64,000 nt of DNA from Rhodothermaceae bacterium (GTDB taxonomy: Bacteria; Bacteroidota; Rhodothermia; Rhodothermales; Bin80), in assembly GCA_009841335.1 (NCBI GenBank), contig VXLY01000082.1, positions 1 through 64,000 of the forward strand, given 5' to 3'. Of the stretch, positions 25,825 through 36,927 are shown piece after piece (position 1 is the stretch's first letter; every line of letters starts with the position of its first letter). Made by a program: the position numbers and the translations under genes. The notes beneath the pieces were generated by a model. The model made no database searches, had not been told where the DNA came from, and was given only the letters and a program-made list of their open reading frames with translations.

Positions 25825-27387
25825 CTACTCCCACTCGATGGTAGCTGGGGGTTTTGAACTGATGTCATACACTATGCGGTTAATACCCCGAACTTCGTTG
25901 ACGATCCGATTGGCTACATATCCAAGAAATTCCAGCGGCAACTTGGCCCAGTCAGCCGTCATTCCATCTTTGCTTGTTACTGCTCTGAGGCCACATACCT
26001 GTTCATAGGTTCGTTCATCTCCCATCACCCCGACACTCTGAACCGGTAACAGAACGGCAAAAGCCTGCCACACATCATTATAATAGCCCTGCGCATGCAA
26101 TTCTTCAATAAATATGCGGTCTGCTTCCCTCACAAGATGCAAACTCCTTTCACATACCGGTCCAAGGATTCGCACAGCAAGCCCCGGACCAGGAAACGGG
26201 TGTCGACCAATGATTTCTTCCGGTAAGGCCAAAAGTTTGCCAATCTCTCGAACTTCGTCCTTAAATAACTCCCGAAAGGGCTCTAATATTTCAAATGGAT
26301 GATCTTCCGGTAATCCACCAACATTGTGGTGTGTCTTTATAGTTACACTGGGTCCCTTGAAAGAGATGCTTTCAATTACATCAGGATACAGTGTACCCTG
26401 CGCCAAAAATTTCGGACTGGTGCCCAGTGCAGAAGTAATGGCCGATGTTGCCTCCTCAAACACATGTACAAACGTATTGCCGATCACAACACGTTTGCGC
26501 TCTGGATCCGTGATCCCCTCCAGGCGAGTCAAAAACTGCTCACTTGCATCAATTGCTTCCAGGCGAATCTGAAAATGATCGCGGAATGTGTTCTGCACGC
26601 CTTCCCATTCGCCGTGGCGTAAAAGCCCGTTATTCACAAAAATACAGGTTAACTGATCACCAATCGCCTCGTGAATCAACCGGGCAGCGACAGATGAATC
26701 TACTCCTCCAGATAGACCCAGGATAACGTGGTCCATCCCGACCAACTCGCGTATCTCTGCAATCTTCTGTGTCATAAAGGAGGCGGGAGACCAGTCACCA
26801 CGACAACCACAGATTTCCCCCACAAAGTTTTCAAAGATGCGCTGCCCGCCTTCCGTGTGCACGACCTCTGGATGAAACTGCACGCCGTAGTGTGGTAGCG
26901 TTATGTGCCGTAGTCCAGCAATAACTGCACTCGTGGTATCTGCTATGATCTCATAGTCAAGGGGGGCATGCGTGGGCAAATCTCCGTGACTCATCCAGAC
27001 TTGAGAACCATTTTCAATACCCGCAAGCAGCTTATCATCCCGGCGAATATTGAGCGATGCACGTCCAAATTCCCGATGTTCAGCAGCCTCCACCACGCCA
27101 CCAACGGAATGGACCAAGGCCTGCAGCCCATAACAGATCCCCAGCAAAGGCATAGGTGAACCATCCTCCCGCTGAAGCTGAAGAAGTGCTGGATCCAGTT
27201 GTGGTGCACCTGGCTCATAGACTGAGCTTGGGCCCCCGGATAGTACAATCCCGCGGGCAGATGAAAAACTGTCAACCGAAGCAGTACAAGGAAGAATCTC
27301 TGAGAATACACCTGCTTCGCGTATTCGGCGAGCGATTAATTGGGTATACTGGGCCCCGAAATCCAGAATAACTATCCGCTCATCCAT
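25825..27387 (-). CDS. guaA: GMP synthase (glutamine-hydrolysing)
   Basis: Converts XMP to GMP with glutamine and ATP. The N-terminal amidotransferase domain begins MDERIVILDFGAQYTQLIAR and has its nucleophile in GICYGLQ and the His-Glu pair in GVQFHPEV. The ATP pyrophosphatase domain has the P-loop LGLSGGVDSSV, and the C-terminal dimerisation domain ends KPPATIEWE. The ATG at 27387 is preferred; a longer frame upstream would add 32 residues that overlap gcvH. It follows gcvH by 11 nt. Confidence 0.97.
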   Translation of the reverse strand: MDERIVILDFGAQYTQLIARRIREAGVFSEILPCTASVDSFSSARGIVLSGGPSSVYEPGAPQLDPALLQLQREDGSPMPLLGICYGLQALVHSVGGVVEAAEHREFGRASLNIRRDDKLLAGIENGSQVWMSHGDLPTHAPLDYEIIADTTSAVIAGLRHITLPHYGVQFHPEVVHTEGGQRIFENFVGEICGCRGDWSPASFMTQKIAEIRELVGMDHVILGLSGGVDSSVAARLIHEAIGDQLTCIFVNNGLLRHGEWEGVQNTFRDHFQIRLEAIDASEQFLTRLEGITDPERKRVVIGNTFVHVFEEATSAITSALGTSPKFLAQGTLYPDVIESISFKGPSVTIKTHHNVGGLPEDHPFEILEPFRELFKDEVREIGKLLALPEEIIGRHPFPGPGLAVRILGPVCERSLHLVREADRIFIEELHAQGYYNDVWQAFAVLLPVQSVGVMGDERTYEQVCGLRAVTSKDGMTADWAKLPLEFLGYVANRIVNEVRGINRIVYDISSKPPATIEWE

Positions 27388-27398
27388 ACTGGAATTGC

Positions 27399-27782
27399 CT
27401 ATGCGACTTGATCGGCATATTCTTCGGCGGACAGTAAATCTTCCAGTTGCTCTGGATCCGATATACGAAGCTCTATCATCCACCCCTCGCCAAAAGGATC
27501 GCTGTTCACCAATTCCGGGCTAGCCTCAAGTGCTGGGTTATGTCGCTCGACAACCCCGTCCACGGGAAGAAACAGTTCGGAAACAGCCTTAACTGCCTCT
27601 ACCGAGCCAAATACCTCTCCCTGCTCATAACCTTCTCCTTCAGGTTCCAGCTCTACAAACACAATGTCTCCCAGCTCACCCTGGGCATAATCAGTGATAC
27701 CAATCGTTGCGGTAGTGCCATCTTCATGTATACGTACCCACTCGTGTTCTTCGGTGTACTTTAGATCCTCTGGAAAATTCAT
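27399..27782 (-). CDS. gcvH: Glycine cleavage system H protein
   Basis: Lipoyl carrier of the glycine cleavage system. The lipoylated lysine is K65 within GSVEAVKAVSELF. The start MNFPEDLKYTEEHEWV and the segment IGITDYAQGELGDIVFVELP-like are typical. The 127-aa length is standard. The P, T and L proteins are not in the window. It is followed by guaA. Confidence 0.97.
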   Translation of the reverse strand: MNFPEDLKYTEEHEWVRIHEDGTTATIGITDYAQGELGDIVFVELEPEGEGYEQGEVFGSVEAVKAVSELFLPVDGVVERHNPALEASPELVNSDPFGEGWMIELRISDPEQLEDLLSAEEYADQVA

Positions 27783-27805
27783 GACTGGTGGTTTACGGGA
27801 ATCAA

Positions 27806-29146
27806 TTAGTCCTGCGGTAGCATTTGCCGCTCTACAAAATGCGTATCAATTTCTCCGCTAATGAACGCAGGATGCTGTAACAATTCTTTGTGGAATGGGA
27901 TCGTTGTGGGGATACCTTCCAACACAAATTCATCCAATGCGCGCAACATTCGCCGAATAGCCCGTTCCCGGGTAGGCCCATGCGTGATGAGCTTGGCAAT
28001 CATGGAATCATAGTGTGGCGGAATTGTATATCCGTTATAGACGTGCGTATCTACGCGGACTCCGGGACCTCCGGGTTGATGGAATTCCTTGATCTTTCCT
28101 GGAGCAGGTCGGAAGTTTTTCGCAGGATCCTCTGCATTGATGCGACACTCAATTGCATGACCATCCATTTTAACACCCTCATTGGGAAGCTGCTCCCCCA
28201 TCGCTACGAGGATCTGCTGCTCGACCAGATCCTGACCCGTTACTTCTTCAGTTACCGGATGCTCCACCTGTATCCGGGTATTCATCTCCATGAAATAGAA
28301 GTTCTGGTCTGCATCAAGTAAGAACTCAACCGTACCTGCGCCTTCATAATTGACGGACTCGGCCCCTGCAACAGCCGCAGCACCCATGAGTGCACGAAGA
28401 TCGCTGTCAACCGCTACCGAAGGAGCTTCCTCGAGTAGTTTCTGATGGCGTCGCTGCACAGAACATTCCCGTTCACCGTAATGCAGCGCGGTGCCGCACC
28501 CATCCCCCATGACCTGAATTTCGATGTGTCTCGGTTTTTGGATTAACTTTTCCAAGTAGACATCGGGATTGCCGAACGCCCCTGCTGCCTCCGCCTGCGC
28601 TGCATGGAACTGACGCTCAAAATCGTCCGCATCCATCACCGCACGCATACCTCGACCTCCTCCACCCGCACTCGCCTTGATCATGACCGGATATCCCATA
28701 GACTTGGCAAGCGCCCTGCCATGATCAAGCGTTGGTACGACCCCATCGGAACCGGGGACTACCGGAACACCTGCAGACTTCATCTGATCCTTGGCACGAC
28801 TCTTATCTCCCATCACGGCAATTGTCTCCGGAGATGGACCAATGAACTTTATACCATGATCCGCACAGATCGCGCTGAATACAGCGTTTTCTGCGAGGAA
28901 TCCGTATCCGGGATGTATCGCGTCCGAGTCGGTAACTTCGGCGGCTGCTATGATCCGATCCGGTTTGAGATAACTCTCAGAGGATGGTGCCAGACCAATG
29001 CACACCGCTTCATCAGCATAATACACGTGGAGTGCGTCCACGTCAGCTTTGGAGTACACCGCTACGGATTTGATTCCTAATTCTTTGCAGGCACGAATCA
29101 CCCGGAGGGCAATTTCTCCTCTGTTTGCAATCAGGACTTTCTTCAT
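27806..29146 (-). CDS. accC: Acetyl-CoA carboxylase, biotin carboxylase subunit
   Basis: ATP-dependent carboxylation of biotin on BCCP, the first step of fatty acid synthesis. The protein starts [20 protein letters not shown] and has the ATP-grasp glycine loop [11 protein letters not shown]. Other signatures include [35 protein letters not shown] and [12 protein letters not shown] at 29146 follows the accB stop by 15 nt; a TTG at 29161 is also in frame. The pair forms the usual accBC operon. Confidence 0.97.
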   Translation of the reverse strand: MKKVLIANRGEIALRVIRACKELGIKSVAVYSKADVDALHVYYADEAVCIGLAPSSESYLKPDRIIAAAEVTDSDAIHPGYGFLAENAVFSAICADHGIKFIGPSPETIAVMGDKSRAKDQMKSAGVPVVPGSDGVVPTLDHGRALAKSMGYPVMIKASAGGGGRGMRAVMDADDFERQFHAAQAEAAGAFGNPDVYLEKLIQKPRHIEIQVMGDGCGTALHYGERECSVQRRHQKLLEEAPSVAVDSDLRALMGAAAVAGAESVNYEGAGTVEFLLDADQNFYFMEMNTRIQVEHPVTEEVTGQDLVEQQILVAMGEQLPNEGVKMDGHAIECRINAEDPAKNFRPAPGKIKEFHQPGGPGVRVDTHVYNGYTIPPHYDSMIAKLITHGPTRERAIRRMLRALDEFVLEGIPTTIPFHKELLQHPAFISGEIDTHFVERQMLPQD

Positions 29147-29161
29147 ACCGGGTGCGCCCAA

Positions 29162-29686
29162 TTATGGGGACTCAATAAGCAACAATGGTTGATCGTACTC
29201 AACCGGATCACCATCGCCTACAAGGATTTGTGTCACCGTTCCTGCAACCTCGGATTCCACTTCGTTCATCAGCTTCATCGCCTCAATAATGCAAACGGTC
29301 TGCCCTATGCTCACACTATCCCCAACTTGAACAAAAGGTTCTGAGTCGGGGGACGGTTTCGCATAGAATGTGCCCGGCGTTGGCGCAAGTACCGGAGTAC
29401 CATTCGTGGACTCGTTCTCGGAAGATGGCAAAGACTCAACCTCGGGAGAATCGGCTCCTTTTTCCTTGATAACGGCAGTCGTGCTCGGTCCAGCCTGAAC
29501 AGTCACCGGAATAGGAGCCTGTCCCCCCTCCTGGACGGTCGGTGAAACGTACTGCCGAACCAGAACACGAACACCATCCGCTTCGATTTCAACTTCCGCT
29601 GCACCACTCTCAGCTGCCATTGAGATCAATTCCCGAATACGATCAAAATCGCTCTTGGACCAAGCTTTGGAGAAGAATTTTGGCAC
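29162..29686 (-). CDS. accB: Biotin carboxyl carrier protein of acetyl-CoA carboxylase
   Basis: The C-terminal biotinyl domain carries the biotinylation motif EAMKLMNEV (K138). A Pro/Ala/Ser-rich linker precedes it (around residues 50-105), and the N-terminal helical region contains IRELISMAAESGAAEVEIE. Translation appears to start at a GTG at 29686, the only plausible start before the conserved helix. It is downstream of efp by 34 nt. Confidence 0.95.
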   Translation of the reverse strand: MPKFFSKAWSKSDFDRIRELISMAAESGAAEVEIEADGVRVLVRQYVSPTVQEGGQAPIPVTVQAGPSTTAVIKEKGADSPEVESLPSSENESTNGTPVLAPTPGTFYAKPSPDSEPFVQVGDSVSIGQTVCIIEAMKLMNEVESEVAGTVTQILVGDGDPVEYDQPLLLIESP

Positions 29687-29720
29687 GTGACTTTTTGGTT
29701 AACTCAAATTAACTGACTCG

Positions 29721-30287
29721 TTACTCCGCAACCCGCGTGATATAGGCTCCGGTATCCGTGTTGACCCGAACAAGGTCCCCCTCGGAAATAAACAGCGGAA
29801 CATTGATTGTTGCGCCACTCTCCAGCTTAGCCGGCTTTGTGGCTCCGGTCGCGGTATCTCCCCTGACCCCGGGATCAGACTGAACAATCCTCAGCTCCAC
29901 ACTCTTTGGCAACTCGGCCAGAAGCGGAGCTTCGGTTTCAGCGTGAAACAGAATATCAATCATTCCTCCTTCCTTGAGGAATTCGCGTTTAGCCACGCTC
30001 TCTGCGGTCAGAGCGAACTGGCTGTAGTCCTCCATATTCATAAAATGCATCCCCATCGCATCCTCGTACAAAAACTGATGCTCGCGACGCTCTATCCGTG
30101 CCTGCTGCACTTTCTCTCCCGCCCGAAACGTCTTGTCTACGACACGACCTGTCCGAATATTCTTCAACGTAGTTCGAACAAAAGCACCACCCTTGCCGGG
30201 CTTCACATGCTGAAATTTCACGATCTGCCACAGTTCACCATCCAATCGCATGGTAAAGCCGTTCCTGAAATCTGTCGTATCTGCCAT
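29721..30287 (-). CDS. efp: Elongation factor P
   Basis: Relieves ribosome stalling at polyproline. Three beta-barrel domains in 188 aa. The tip loop VKPGKGGAFVRT contains K32, the residue that is post-translationally modified in species with an EF-P modification system. The C terminus GAYITRVAE and the domain II/III motif VPLFISEGDLVRVNTDTG are family hallmarks. The genomic order efp-accB-accC is common. No EpmA/EpmB-type modification gene is seen here. Confidence 0.97.
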   Translation of the reverse strand: MADTTDFRNGFTMRLDGELWQIVKFQHVKPGKGGAFVRTTLKNIRTGRVVDKTFRAGEKVQQARIERREHQFLYEDAMGMHFMNMEDYSQFALTAESVAKREFLKEGGMIDILFHAETEAPLLAELPKSVELRIVQSDPGVRGDTATGATKPAKLESGATINVPLFISEGDLVRVNTDTGAYITRVAE

Positions 30288-30376
30288 AATTAACGATTAA
30301 TTCGGCACTGTCAACGCGAATATAACACGTATCTGATTGTTGTGCCCAAAAGGAGATTGAATGTTCGCACACTATG

Positions 30377-31123
30377 CTACCGAAAAGGTGCCTCCATGTT
30401 GAGAAACATATCAAGATTAGCGGTCCCCAATGTTCCGTTATACTGGAAAGGCTCTCCATAAGTGCAGCCAATGAGATGGCCATACGTGCGAGCACGTGCT
30501 TCAATCCATTCGGAGAAGCCCGCATTGGAGATGAAGGTTTCGGGCTCCTCACTTGCCTCCTTATAGACTGGGCTATGAACCTGGGATCCATAACACCTAA
30601 GGGCCTGCATTCGCTGCTCCCATGTGGTTGTGACATCCACGATGAAGGTTGGCTCAAAATGCTTCACTTCGGCGAAGTACAGTAAGTGCTTGGGCCTCCA
30701 GGGTGGCACACCCGTTCCTGTACCTGTCTTCATTTTTTTCAGCCCCGCATAATAGCACGCATCTCGTACAAGGGTATGCGCAGCATTGTGATCAGGGTGC
30801 CGACAATCCTCAGGATGTGTCATGACTATACGTGGGCGCCACTTCCGCAATACTTCAATCACGCCCCCCAAATCTGAGGCCGTGATGTTGCCATCCGGGA
30901 GTCCAAGATTTTCACGCGCTGAGAGCCCAAGAACTGCGGTTGCTGCGGCAGTCTCTTTGGCACGTAATTCGGGCGTCCCACGTGTACCAAGCTCTCCACG
31001 GGTCAGATCCAGGGCCCCAACCTGCAGTCCTTGCCTGACGCACAGTGCCAGTGTCCCACCAGCGGCTAATTCGACATCATCTGGATGAGCGGCAATCGCC
31101 AGTATGTCAAGTGTTTCCGCCAT
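30377..31123 (-). CDS. bshB1: Bacillithiol biosynthesis-type deacetylase BshB1
   Basis: LmbE/PIG-L family zinc deacetylase that would remove the acetyl group from GlcNAc-malate in bacillithiol synthesis. The metal motif is AAHPDDVELAAGG, and a second metal histidine lies in HPDHNAAH. The segment LTRGELGTRGTPELRAKE is characteristic of the BshB1 subgroup. The ATG at 31123 overlaps the leuS stop as TGATG; an upstream GTG at 31126 would add one residue. BshA and BshC are not in the window, so the pathway is inferred. Bacillithiol genes occur in Firmicutes and Bacteroidota-like groups. Confidence 0.88.
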   Translation of the reverse strand: MAETLDILAIAAHPDDVELAAGGTLALCVRQGLQVGALDLTRGELGTRGTPELRAKETAAATAVLGLSARENLGLPDGNITASDLGGVIEVLRKWRPRIVMTHPEDCRHPDHNAAHTLVRDACYYAGLKKMKTGTGTGVPPWRPKHLLYFAEVKHFEPTFIVDVTTTWEQRMQALRCYGSQVHSPVYKEASEEPETFISNAGFSEWIEARARTYGHLIGCTYGEPFQYNGTLGTANLDMFLNMEAPFR

Positions 31124-33720
31124 CACTTGGCAGCTACCAGGTTAACTATACGACCCTTCACATAAATCTCCCGATATGGAGGCTTGCCTCCCAGAAACCG
31201 CCTCACATTTGGCTCGCGCACTGCGGCTTCGATCACATCTCGTTGGTCTGCATCTGGAGCAACATGAATCGTCGCCCTCACCTTTCCGTTGACCTGCACG
31301 GGCAAAGGTATGCTATCTTCAACGAGATAGTCGTCATTCAATACCGGCCACGCAACATAGGCCAGCGACCCCTCGTGCCCAATCCAGGACCAGAGCTCTT
31401 CTGCAATATGTGGCGCAAACGGCGAGAGTAAGAGAATCAGTGGTTCTGCAATCCTCCTAGGAATAACATGCCACTTGAAGGCAGCGTTGACCAGCTCCAT
31501 AAGAGCCGCAATGGCCGTGTTCATTCGAAGGGCTTCAATGTCTCGTGTTACACGATCAATCGTTTGATGCAGTACCCTCAACTGTGTTCGGCTTGGTGCT
31601 TCCTCGGTGAGAGGCTTGGTCGTGATCAGACGCCATACGCGGTCAAGGAACCGGAAAGTCCCGTGAACCCCTCGCGTGCTCCAAGGCTTTACCTGTTCCA
31701 GAGGCCCCATGAACATCTCATAAAGCCGGAAAGCATCTGCCCCGTACTGACTAATGATTGTATCAGGGTTAACCACGTTGCCTCGACTCTTGCTCATCTT
31801 GAAGGCACGCACATCAAGTCGAATATCCGGTGCTGATTTCAATACGAAGGCCTCACCATCCTTGATCACAGACTCCTCGTCAACGCGGACAGCCTCTACG
31901 CTCGCACCAGAAGAGATTTCTTTGCCTGCATTCACACTCTCTGCACTGACCCAGTCGCCGGTCATACTGTTGCGCCAGGCAGTATATTCAAGCTCCCCCA
32001 GTATCATACCCTGGTGAACAAGTTTGGCAAAAGGCTCCGGCGTTGAAACCACACCAGCATCGTATAGCACCATATGCCAGAACCGGGCATATAGTAAGTG
32101 AAGCACCGCGTGTTCAGATCCCCCAACATACAGGTCCACGGGCATCCAATACTTTTCGAGCTCTGGATCAACGAGACGTTCGGTGTTATTCGGATCAATG
32201 TAGCGCAGGAAATACCAACAGGATCCTGCCCACTGCGGCATTGTATTGGTTTCCCTTCTCCCCGATATACCGGTGTCTGGATCCGTAATATTCAACCATT
32301 CCGAAGCCAAAGCAAGTGGACCTTCAGGTGTTCCGCTTGGCTTGAATTCAGCGAGTTCTGGCAATGCAATTGGTAACGCTTTCTCGGACAATGAACGTAC
32401 TTTTTCATCTTCAAATACGATCGGAATCGGCTCTCCCCAATACCTTTGTCTGGAAAAAAGCCAGTCTCGCAACTTATAGTTGACCTTTCGCTGCCCCAGT
32501 TCATGCTCTTCTAACCAGTCTAGTATTCGCGCTTTGGCGTCCTCAACATTTAAACCGTCCAGAAAGTCACTGTTGATGGCTGGACCATCTCCTGTATAAG
32601 CCAAACCGGTAAAACCTTGAGGAGGCTGTACAGTGCGACGAATCGGCAGATCATACCGTGCGGCAAATGCCCAGTCTCGTTCATCCTGCCCGGGAACTGC
32701 CATGATAGCTCCGGTCCCGTAGGATATCAACACGTAATCGGCAATCCAGACCGGGATAGATTCTTTCGTTACGGGGTTTACGGCATATGCCCCTGTAAAT
32801 ACGCCAGACTTATCCTTCTGCAACTCGGTTCGTTCCAGATCGCTTTTGCGGGACGCCAATTCTTGATATTTTCTGACTTCATCAAGTTGGTCCCTTGTTG
32901 AAATTTGCTCCACAAGAGGGTGCTCAGGAGCAAGTACCATGTAGGTCGCTCCGAAAATTGTGTCCGGTCGAGTGGTATACACGCGAATGGTGGACGATTT
33001 ATCGCCATATATCGGAAAATCTATGTCTGCCCCTTCGCTCCGGCCAATCCAGTTGCGCTGCATTTCCTTCGTACTGGTGGGCCAATCCATATGATCTAGC
33101 CCTTCCAACAGTCGTTCGGCGTAGTGTGTAATGCGCAATACCCACTGCCGCAGCATTCGCCGTTCACAGGGATGTCCACCGATGTCGCTCCTGCCATCAA
33201 TTACCTCCTCATTGGCCAATGTGGTGCCCAGTTCCTCACACCACCAGACAGGTACCTCGGCTTCGTATGCAAGCCCACGCTCAAACAGCTTCAAAAAGAT
33301 CCATTGCGTCCACTTGAAATAGGCCGGGTCAGTCGTATCCACCTCCCGGTCCCAGTCATAAGAGAGCCCTAGGGATTTAAGCTGCGTGCGGAAACGGGAA
33401 ATGTTTTGTTCTGTTGTTATGCGTGGATGTGTGCCGGTCTGTAGAGCGTACTGTTCAGCCGGCAGGCCAAATGCATCCCACCCAATCGGATGCAACACAT
33501 TGAAGCCGCACATCCGCTTATACCGTGCGACAATGTCTGTCGCCGTGTAGCCCTCGGGATGTCCAACATGTAAACCGGATCCACTCGGGTACGGAAACAT
33601 GTCCAGAACATAGTACTTCGGCTTCGATTCGTCGACCTCTTGAGGAGTACGAAAAGTTTTTTTCGACTCCCAATAGTTCTGCCAATGACTTTCAATTTTC
33701 TGAAAAGGATATGCCGCCAT
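31123..33720 (-). CDS. leuS: Leucine--tRNA ligase
   Basis: Class I synthetase. The first signature is [12 protein letters not shown] (HVGH) and the second [13 protein letters not shown] (intact KMSKS). The editing (CP1) domain contains [13 protein letters not shown] and [15 protein letters not shown]. Total length of about 865 aa is normal for bacterial LeuRS. ATG at 33720 ([14 protein letters not shown]) is preferred over a TTG six codons upstream. The end overlaps bshB1 by 1 nt. Confidence 0.97.
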   Translation of the reverse strand: MAAYPFQKIESHWQNYWESKKTFRTPQEVDESKPKYYVLDMFPYPSGSGLHVGHPEGYTATDIVARYKRMCGFNVLHPIGWDAFGLPAEQYALQTGTHPRITTEQNISRFRTQLKSLGLSYDWDREVDTTDPAYFKWTQWIFLKLFERGLAYEAEVPVWWCEELGTTLANEEVIDGRSDIGGHPCERRMLRQWVLRITHYAERLLEGLDHMDWPTSTKEMQRNWIGRSEGADIDFPIYGDKSSTIRVYTTRPDTIFGATYMVLAPEHPLVEQISTRDQLDEVRKYQELASRKSDLERTELQKDKSGVFTGAYAVNPVTKESIPVWIADYVLISYGTGAIMAVPGQDERDWAFAARYDLPIRRTVQPPQGFTGLAYTGDGPAINSDFLDGLNVEDAKARILDWLEEHELGQRKVNYKLRDWLFSRQRYWGEPIPIVFEDEKVRSLSEKALPIALPELAEFKPSGTPEGPLALASEWLNITDPDTGISGRRETNTMPQWAGSCWYFLRYIDPNNTERLVDPELEKYWMPVDLYVGGSEHAVLHLLYARFWHMVLYDAGVVSTPEPFAKLVHQGMILGELEYTAWRNSMTGDWVSAESVNAGKEISSGASVEAVRVDEESVIKDGEAFVLKSAPDIRLDVRAFKMSKSRGNVVNPDTIISQYGADAFRLYEMFMGPLEQVKPWSTRGVHGTFRFLDRVWRLITTKPLTEEAPSRTQLRVLHQTIDRVTRDIEALRMNTAIAALMELVNAAFKWHVIPRRIAEPLILLLSPFAPHIAEELWSWIGHEGSLAYVAWPVLNDDYLVEDSIPLPVQVNGKVRATIHVAPDADQRDVIEAAVREPNVRRFLGGKPPYREIYVKGRIVNLVAAK

Positions 33721-33891
33721 ATAGTCAATTATATTCAAGGCTTAGCGCAAACAGCCAAGGTTAACGAACACCAACACAAATATATTCCCATTTCAGCTCT
33801 TGCTGGCGATCGTTGATTTACCTAATCCTTGGTACGTCTGGCCGAGTTCGAGTGTACTCTGTCCTGTTTCCGCTTAATCCGCACACTCTAC

Positions 33892-35046
33892 TCATACAAA
33901 GGCATCCTTAACCTTCGAGAAAAAAGATTTGCCTTTGCCTTGCTTTGGTGTATTCGATGCGCTGGATTCCCGAAGCTTCTCGAGCAAATCTTTATCGGAA
34001 TCAGATAGGTTCTGTGGAGTCCACACATGGACTCGAATCAGCTGATCCCCTATCCGCGAACTTTGAAGTTGCCCGAGTCCTTTTCCCCGCATACGCAAGA
34101 CTTTACCAGATTGCGTCCCCGGATCAATAGTTACGCTTGCCCGCCCGGTGAGTGTGGGGACTTCAATATCTGCTCCCAAGGCTGCATCAGGAAAAGAAAT
34201 TTCCAGGTTATAAATCAGGTCACTGCCCCTGCGAATGAAGTAATCATGCGCCTTTTCCCGAACCTCAATCCGGAGGTCTCCTGCCCTTCCTCCTCGGATT
34301 CCAGCATGTCCCTGACCTCGCAGATTTATAGTCATCCCGTCTTCCACACCCGCCGGCACGTTGATCTTGATGGTTGACTGCGCCTCCTTCCGCCCTTGTC
34401 CCCGACATTCTGGACACTTATCCTCAATCGTTTGACCTTCGCCATCGCATCTGCTACATTCCGACACACTGACAAATTGTCCCAGAGCAGTCTGCCGTAC
34501 ACGCCGCTCTTCCCCTGAGCCGTTACACGTGATACAAGTATTCAGTTGACTGGGCCCTCCCTTGGCCCCACTGCCCTCACATTCTCCGCACGATGCCAGC
34601 CGCCGAATCTTGATCTGCTTTTCTACACCTGTTGCAATTTCCTCCAGTGTGAGCGGCAGTTTTCGGCGCATCGTGGCTCCTGGTCGCCCTTTTTCCCGTG
34701 TTCGCTGCGCCCCCCCAAAGAAATCACCAAACATTCCACTTCCTCTCCCCCCTCCAAAAACATCACTGAAAGCACTGAAAATGTCGTTAATGTCACTGAA
34801 GCCTGTCTGCTGTCCTCCTCCAGAGCCACGCAGGCCTGCTTCGCCGTAGCGATCATAGATGGACCGTTTCTCCGAATCACTCAAAACCTCATAAGCGACT
34901 GCCGCCTCCTTAAAACGGGACTCCGCTGCCTTATCACCTGGATTGCGATCCGGATGATTCTGGAGTGCCTTCTTCCGGTAGGCTCTTTTAATCTCGTCCG
35001 CGGATGCATCCCGCTCCACTCCCAAGACTTTGTAGTAATCACTCAT
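33892..35046 (-). CDS. dnaJ: Chaperone DnaJ
   Basis: Hsp40 co-chaperone of DnaK. The J domain holds HPD at residues 31-33 (NHPDRNPG). A Gly/Phe-rich linker follows, then four CxxCxGxG zinc motifs ([32 protein letters not shown]), so it is a full type I DnaJ. The ATG overlaps the grpE stop as TAATG. dnaK is not adjacent. Confidence 0.97.
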   Translation of the reverse strand: MSDYYKVLGVERDASADEIKRAYRKKALQNHPDRNPGDKAAESRFKEAAVAYEVLSDSEKRSIYDRYGEAGLRGSGGGQQTGFSDINDIFSAFSDVFGGGRGSGMFGDFFGGAQRTREKGRPGATMRRKLPLTLEEIATGVEKQIKIRRLASCGECEGSGAKGGPSQLNTCITCNGSGEERRVRQTALGQFVSVSECSRCDGEGQTIEDKCPECRGQGRKEAQSTIKINVPAGVEDGMTINLRGQGHAGIRGGRAGDLRIEVREKAHDYFIRRGSDLIYNLEISFPDAALGADIEVPTLTGRASVTIDPGTQSGKVLRMRGKGLGQLQSSRIGDQLIRVHVWTPQNLSDSDKDLLEKLRESSASNTPKQGKGKSFFSKVKDAFV

Positions 35047-35639
35047 TATGCATCCGCTTCCACTGATGGCGCAGGTTCGGGTGTTAAGGCTACTATAACC
35101 TGCGCGTGCCTGAGTACCCGATCCTTCAAGCGGTATCCCGCCAGACTCTCGTGCAGTACCGTGCCACTCGCTGAACCTTCAGCGGCAGGTGCCTGTCCGA
35201 CAGCTTCATGCAAGTGCTCATCAAATGGCGCACCGGTAGCTTCGATCCGCTCGAGGCCAAATTTCTCCAGTTCGGCAACAAAATTCTTGTACACCAAGCT
35301 AACGCCGGATTGCAGTGACAGGAACGCGGCATCCTCCGATTCAATCTGTGCAGCGGCATCCAGCGACCGCTCCAAATCATCCAGGATCGGGAGAAGTGGC
35401 TTGATCACGGTTGCCCGTGCACGCGCCGGCCACTCAACACGCTGGTTTTCCATCCGGCGACGATAATTGGCGAATTCTGCTGCTAATCTGAGACGTTGAT
35501 CCTTCTCCGCAGACAACGCCTCCGTGCACTCTGCCAGCGGATCAGCCAGCTCCTCCTGTGGGGCCTCCTCTTCGCTCACCTGGGAGGGTGACTCCCGATC
35601 AAGGGATTCATCCTTTTCCTCCGAAAACTGCTCAGTCAT
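35046..35639 (-). CDS. grpE: Nucleotide exchange factor GrpE
   Basis: Exchange factor for DnaK. A disordered acidic N terminus ([20 protein letters not shown]) precedes the long helix ([19 protein letters not shown]). The C-terminal beta domain carries [20 protein letters not shown] and [20 protein letters not shown]. Gene order hrcA-grpE-dnaJ on one strand is the classical heat-shock operon. It is 14 nt after hrcA. Confidence 0.96.
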   Translation of the reverse strand: MTEQFSEEKDESLDRESPSQVSEEEAPQEELADPLAECTEALSAEKDQRLRLAAEFANYRRRMENQRVEWPARARATVIKPLLPILDDLERSLDAAAQIESEDAAFLSLQSGVSLVYKNFVAELEKFGLERIEATGAPFDEHLHEAVGQAPAAEGSASGTVLHESLAGYRLKDRVLRHAQVIVALTPEPAPSVEADA

Positions 35640-35653
35640 TGTTGTTCTCTGTT

Positions 35654-36736
35654 CTATTTTCTTGAAGCTGTGATCGTTGATCTGTTAAGTAATGAGGCCA
35701 TGCCTTCGACAAGTGAAATAGCACGACTATAGTCCATGCGCATGGGACCAAGTAATCCGACTGTCCCTACGCTTTCTCCTACATTGTATTGAGCCGTCAC
35801 AATTGAATAGTCACTCTCATCTTCTATTTCGCTACCGATACTGACGGACACGCGATTGCTCGTACCCCGAAGCTGGGTCGGGGCCTGCTCGAAAAGCTGT
35901 ACTACATACCCTTCGTCTTCAATGAGTTGAATCAACTGCCGAACTTCGGTCGTCCCCTGAAATTCAGGCTGTGTGAGTAACCCGGAAGTCCCTGAATGTG
36001 TTAGCCGACCTTCAACAGAGTCGCTGAACAGCACCGCCGACTCATTCAGAATCAGTTGTACTATTCCCGTGGGATCATTGTCCAGATCTCTCGTACGCGA
36101 GGCATAGTCACGTCGAATTACGTCAAGCCGGAGGCCTGCCAAGCGCTCGTTTAGAATAGCAACAATGCGGTCAAGGTCTGTGCGACGGATCTCGAGTGTG
36201 GTTTCGTAGATAATGGTCTTAACCAGTCGACTACGTACGCTGATTACGATCATTATATTTGATCCCGACAACTGGACAACTTCCAGTCGTTCCAGCACCC
36301 CTGTCGAAATCTTTGGACTGAGCACTACGCCCAAGAGATTGGTCATGCGGCTAAGAAGACGGGAGGTCTCTCGAAAGAGCGCATCAGCATCTCCCATAAG
36401 CCTGTCCATCCTTTTTTTCAACAGTTTCCGCTCCGCTGCGGACAGTTCGGGAGTATCCATTAACTCGTTCACGAATGCACGATACCCGCGCTCGGTTGGC
36501 ATACGTCCGGCGGATCTATACGGATGCTTGAGATACCCCTGCTCTTCCAGATCACACAGCGTATTTCGAACAGTCGCCGGACTGAGATCAAGGGATGAGC
36601 GCTTAACCAATTTGCGTGATCCTACCGGCCCGGCCGTGTCAATAAAATTGCGAACAACCAAGCTGAGGATGGTACGCTTCCTTTCTGTCAGTTGAAATGG
36701 GAGCTCCTTGTTATATGTATATACAGGCTTTTTCAC
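35654..36736 (-). CDS. hrcA: Heat-inducible transcription repressor HrcA
   Basis: Represses heat-shock operons by binding CIRCE elements. The N-terminal winged helix includes VGSRKLVKRSSLDLSPATVR and the motif YLKHPYRSAGRMPTERGYR. The GAF-like and dimerisation regions follow. Translation seems to start at a GTG at 36736. First gene of hrcA-grpE-dnaJ. I looked for the canonical CIRCE inverted repeat (TTAGCACTC / GAGTGCTAA) between 36737 and 36927 and did not see it, so the operator is diverged or elsewhere. Confidence 0.95.
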   Translation of the reverse strand: MKKPVYTYNKELPFQLTERKRTILSLVVRNFIDTAGPVGSRKLVKRSSLDLSPATVRNTLCDLEEQGYLKHPYRSAGRMPTERGYRAFVNELMDTPELSAAERKLLKKRMDRLMGDADALFRETSRLLSRMTNLLGVVLSPKISTGVLERLEVVQLSGSNIMIVISVRSRLVKTIIYETTLEIRRTDLDRIVAILNERLAGLRLDVIRRDYASRTRDLDNDPTGIVQLILNESAVLFSDSVEGRLTHSGTSGLLTQPEFQGTTEVRQLIQLIEDEGYVVQLFEQAPTQLRGTSNRVSVSIGSEIEDESDYSIVTAQYNVGESVGTVGLLGPMRMDYSRAISLVEGMASLLNRSTITASRK

Positions 36737-36927
36737 GAGATCAATAACTACAAACTCCTTGCCATAGGACAGGACTGCGTTAATTTGCCAAAAACTGCCA
36801 TTTTGACCGCATCGAATATCTTGGATACCAGCCGTGTCACATGCGGTTTCCGTCGGAGCGCAACAGTAGATAATCTATCGCGTATCCAAGATTCCTACGT
36901 TTCCAGATTTCAGACTGTTATCAGTAC

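Noticed and set aside
34546..35466. Long plus-strand open frame across dnaJ and grpE
   Set aside because: It is antisense to two certain heat-shock genes and has no family motifs.
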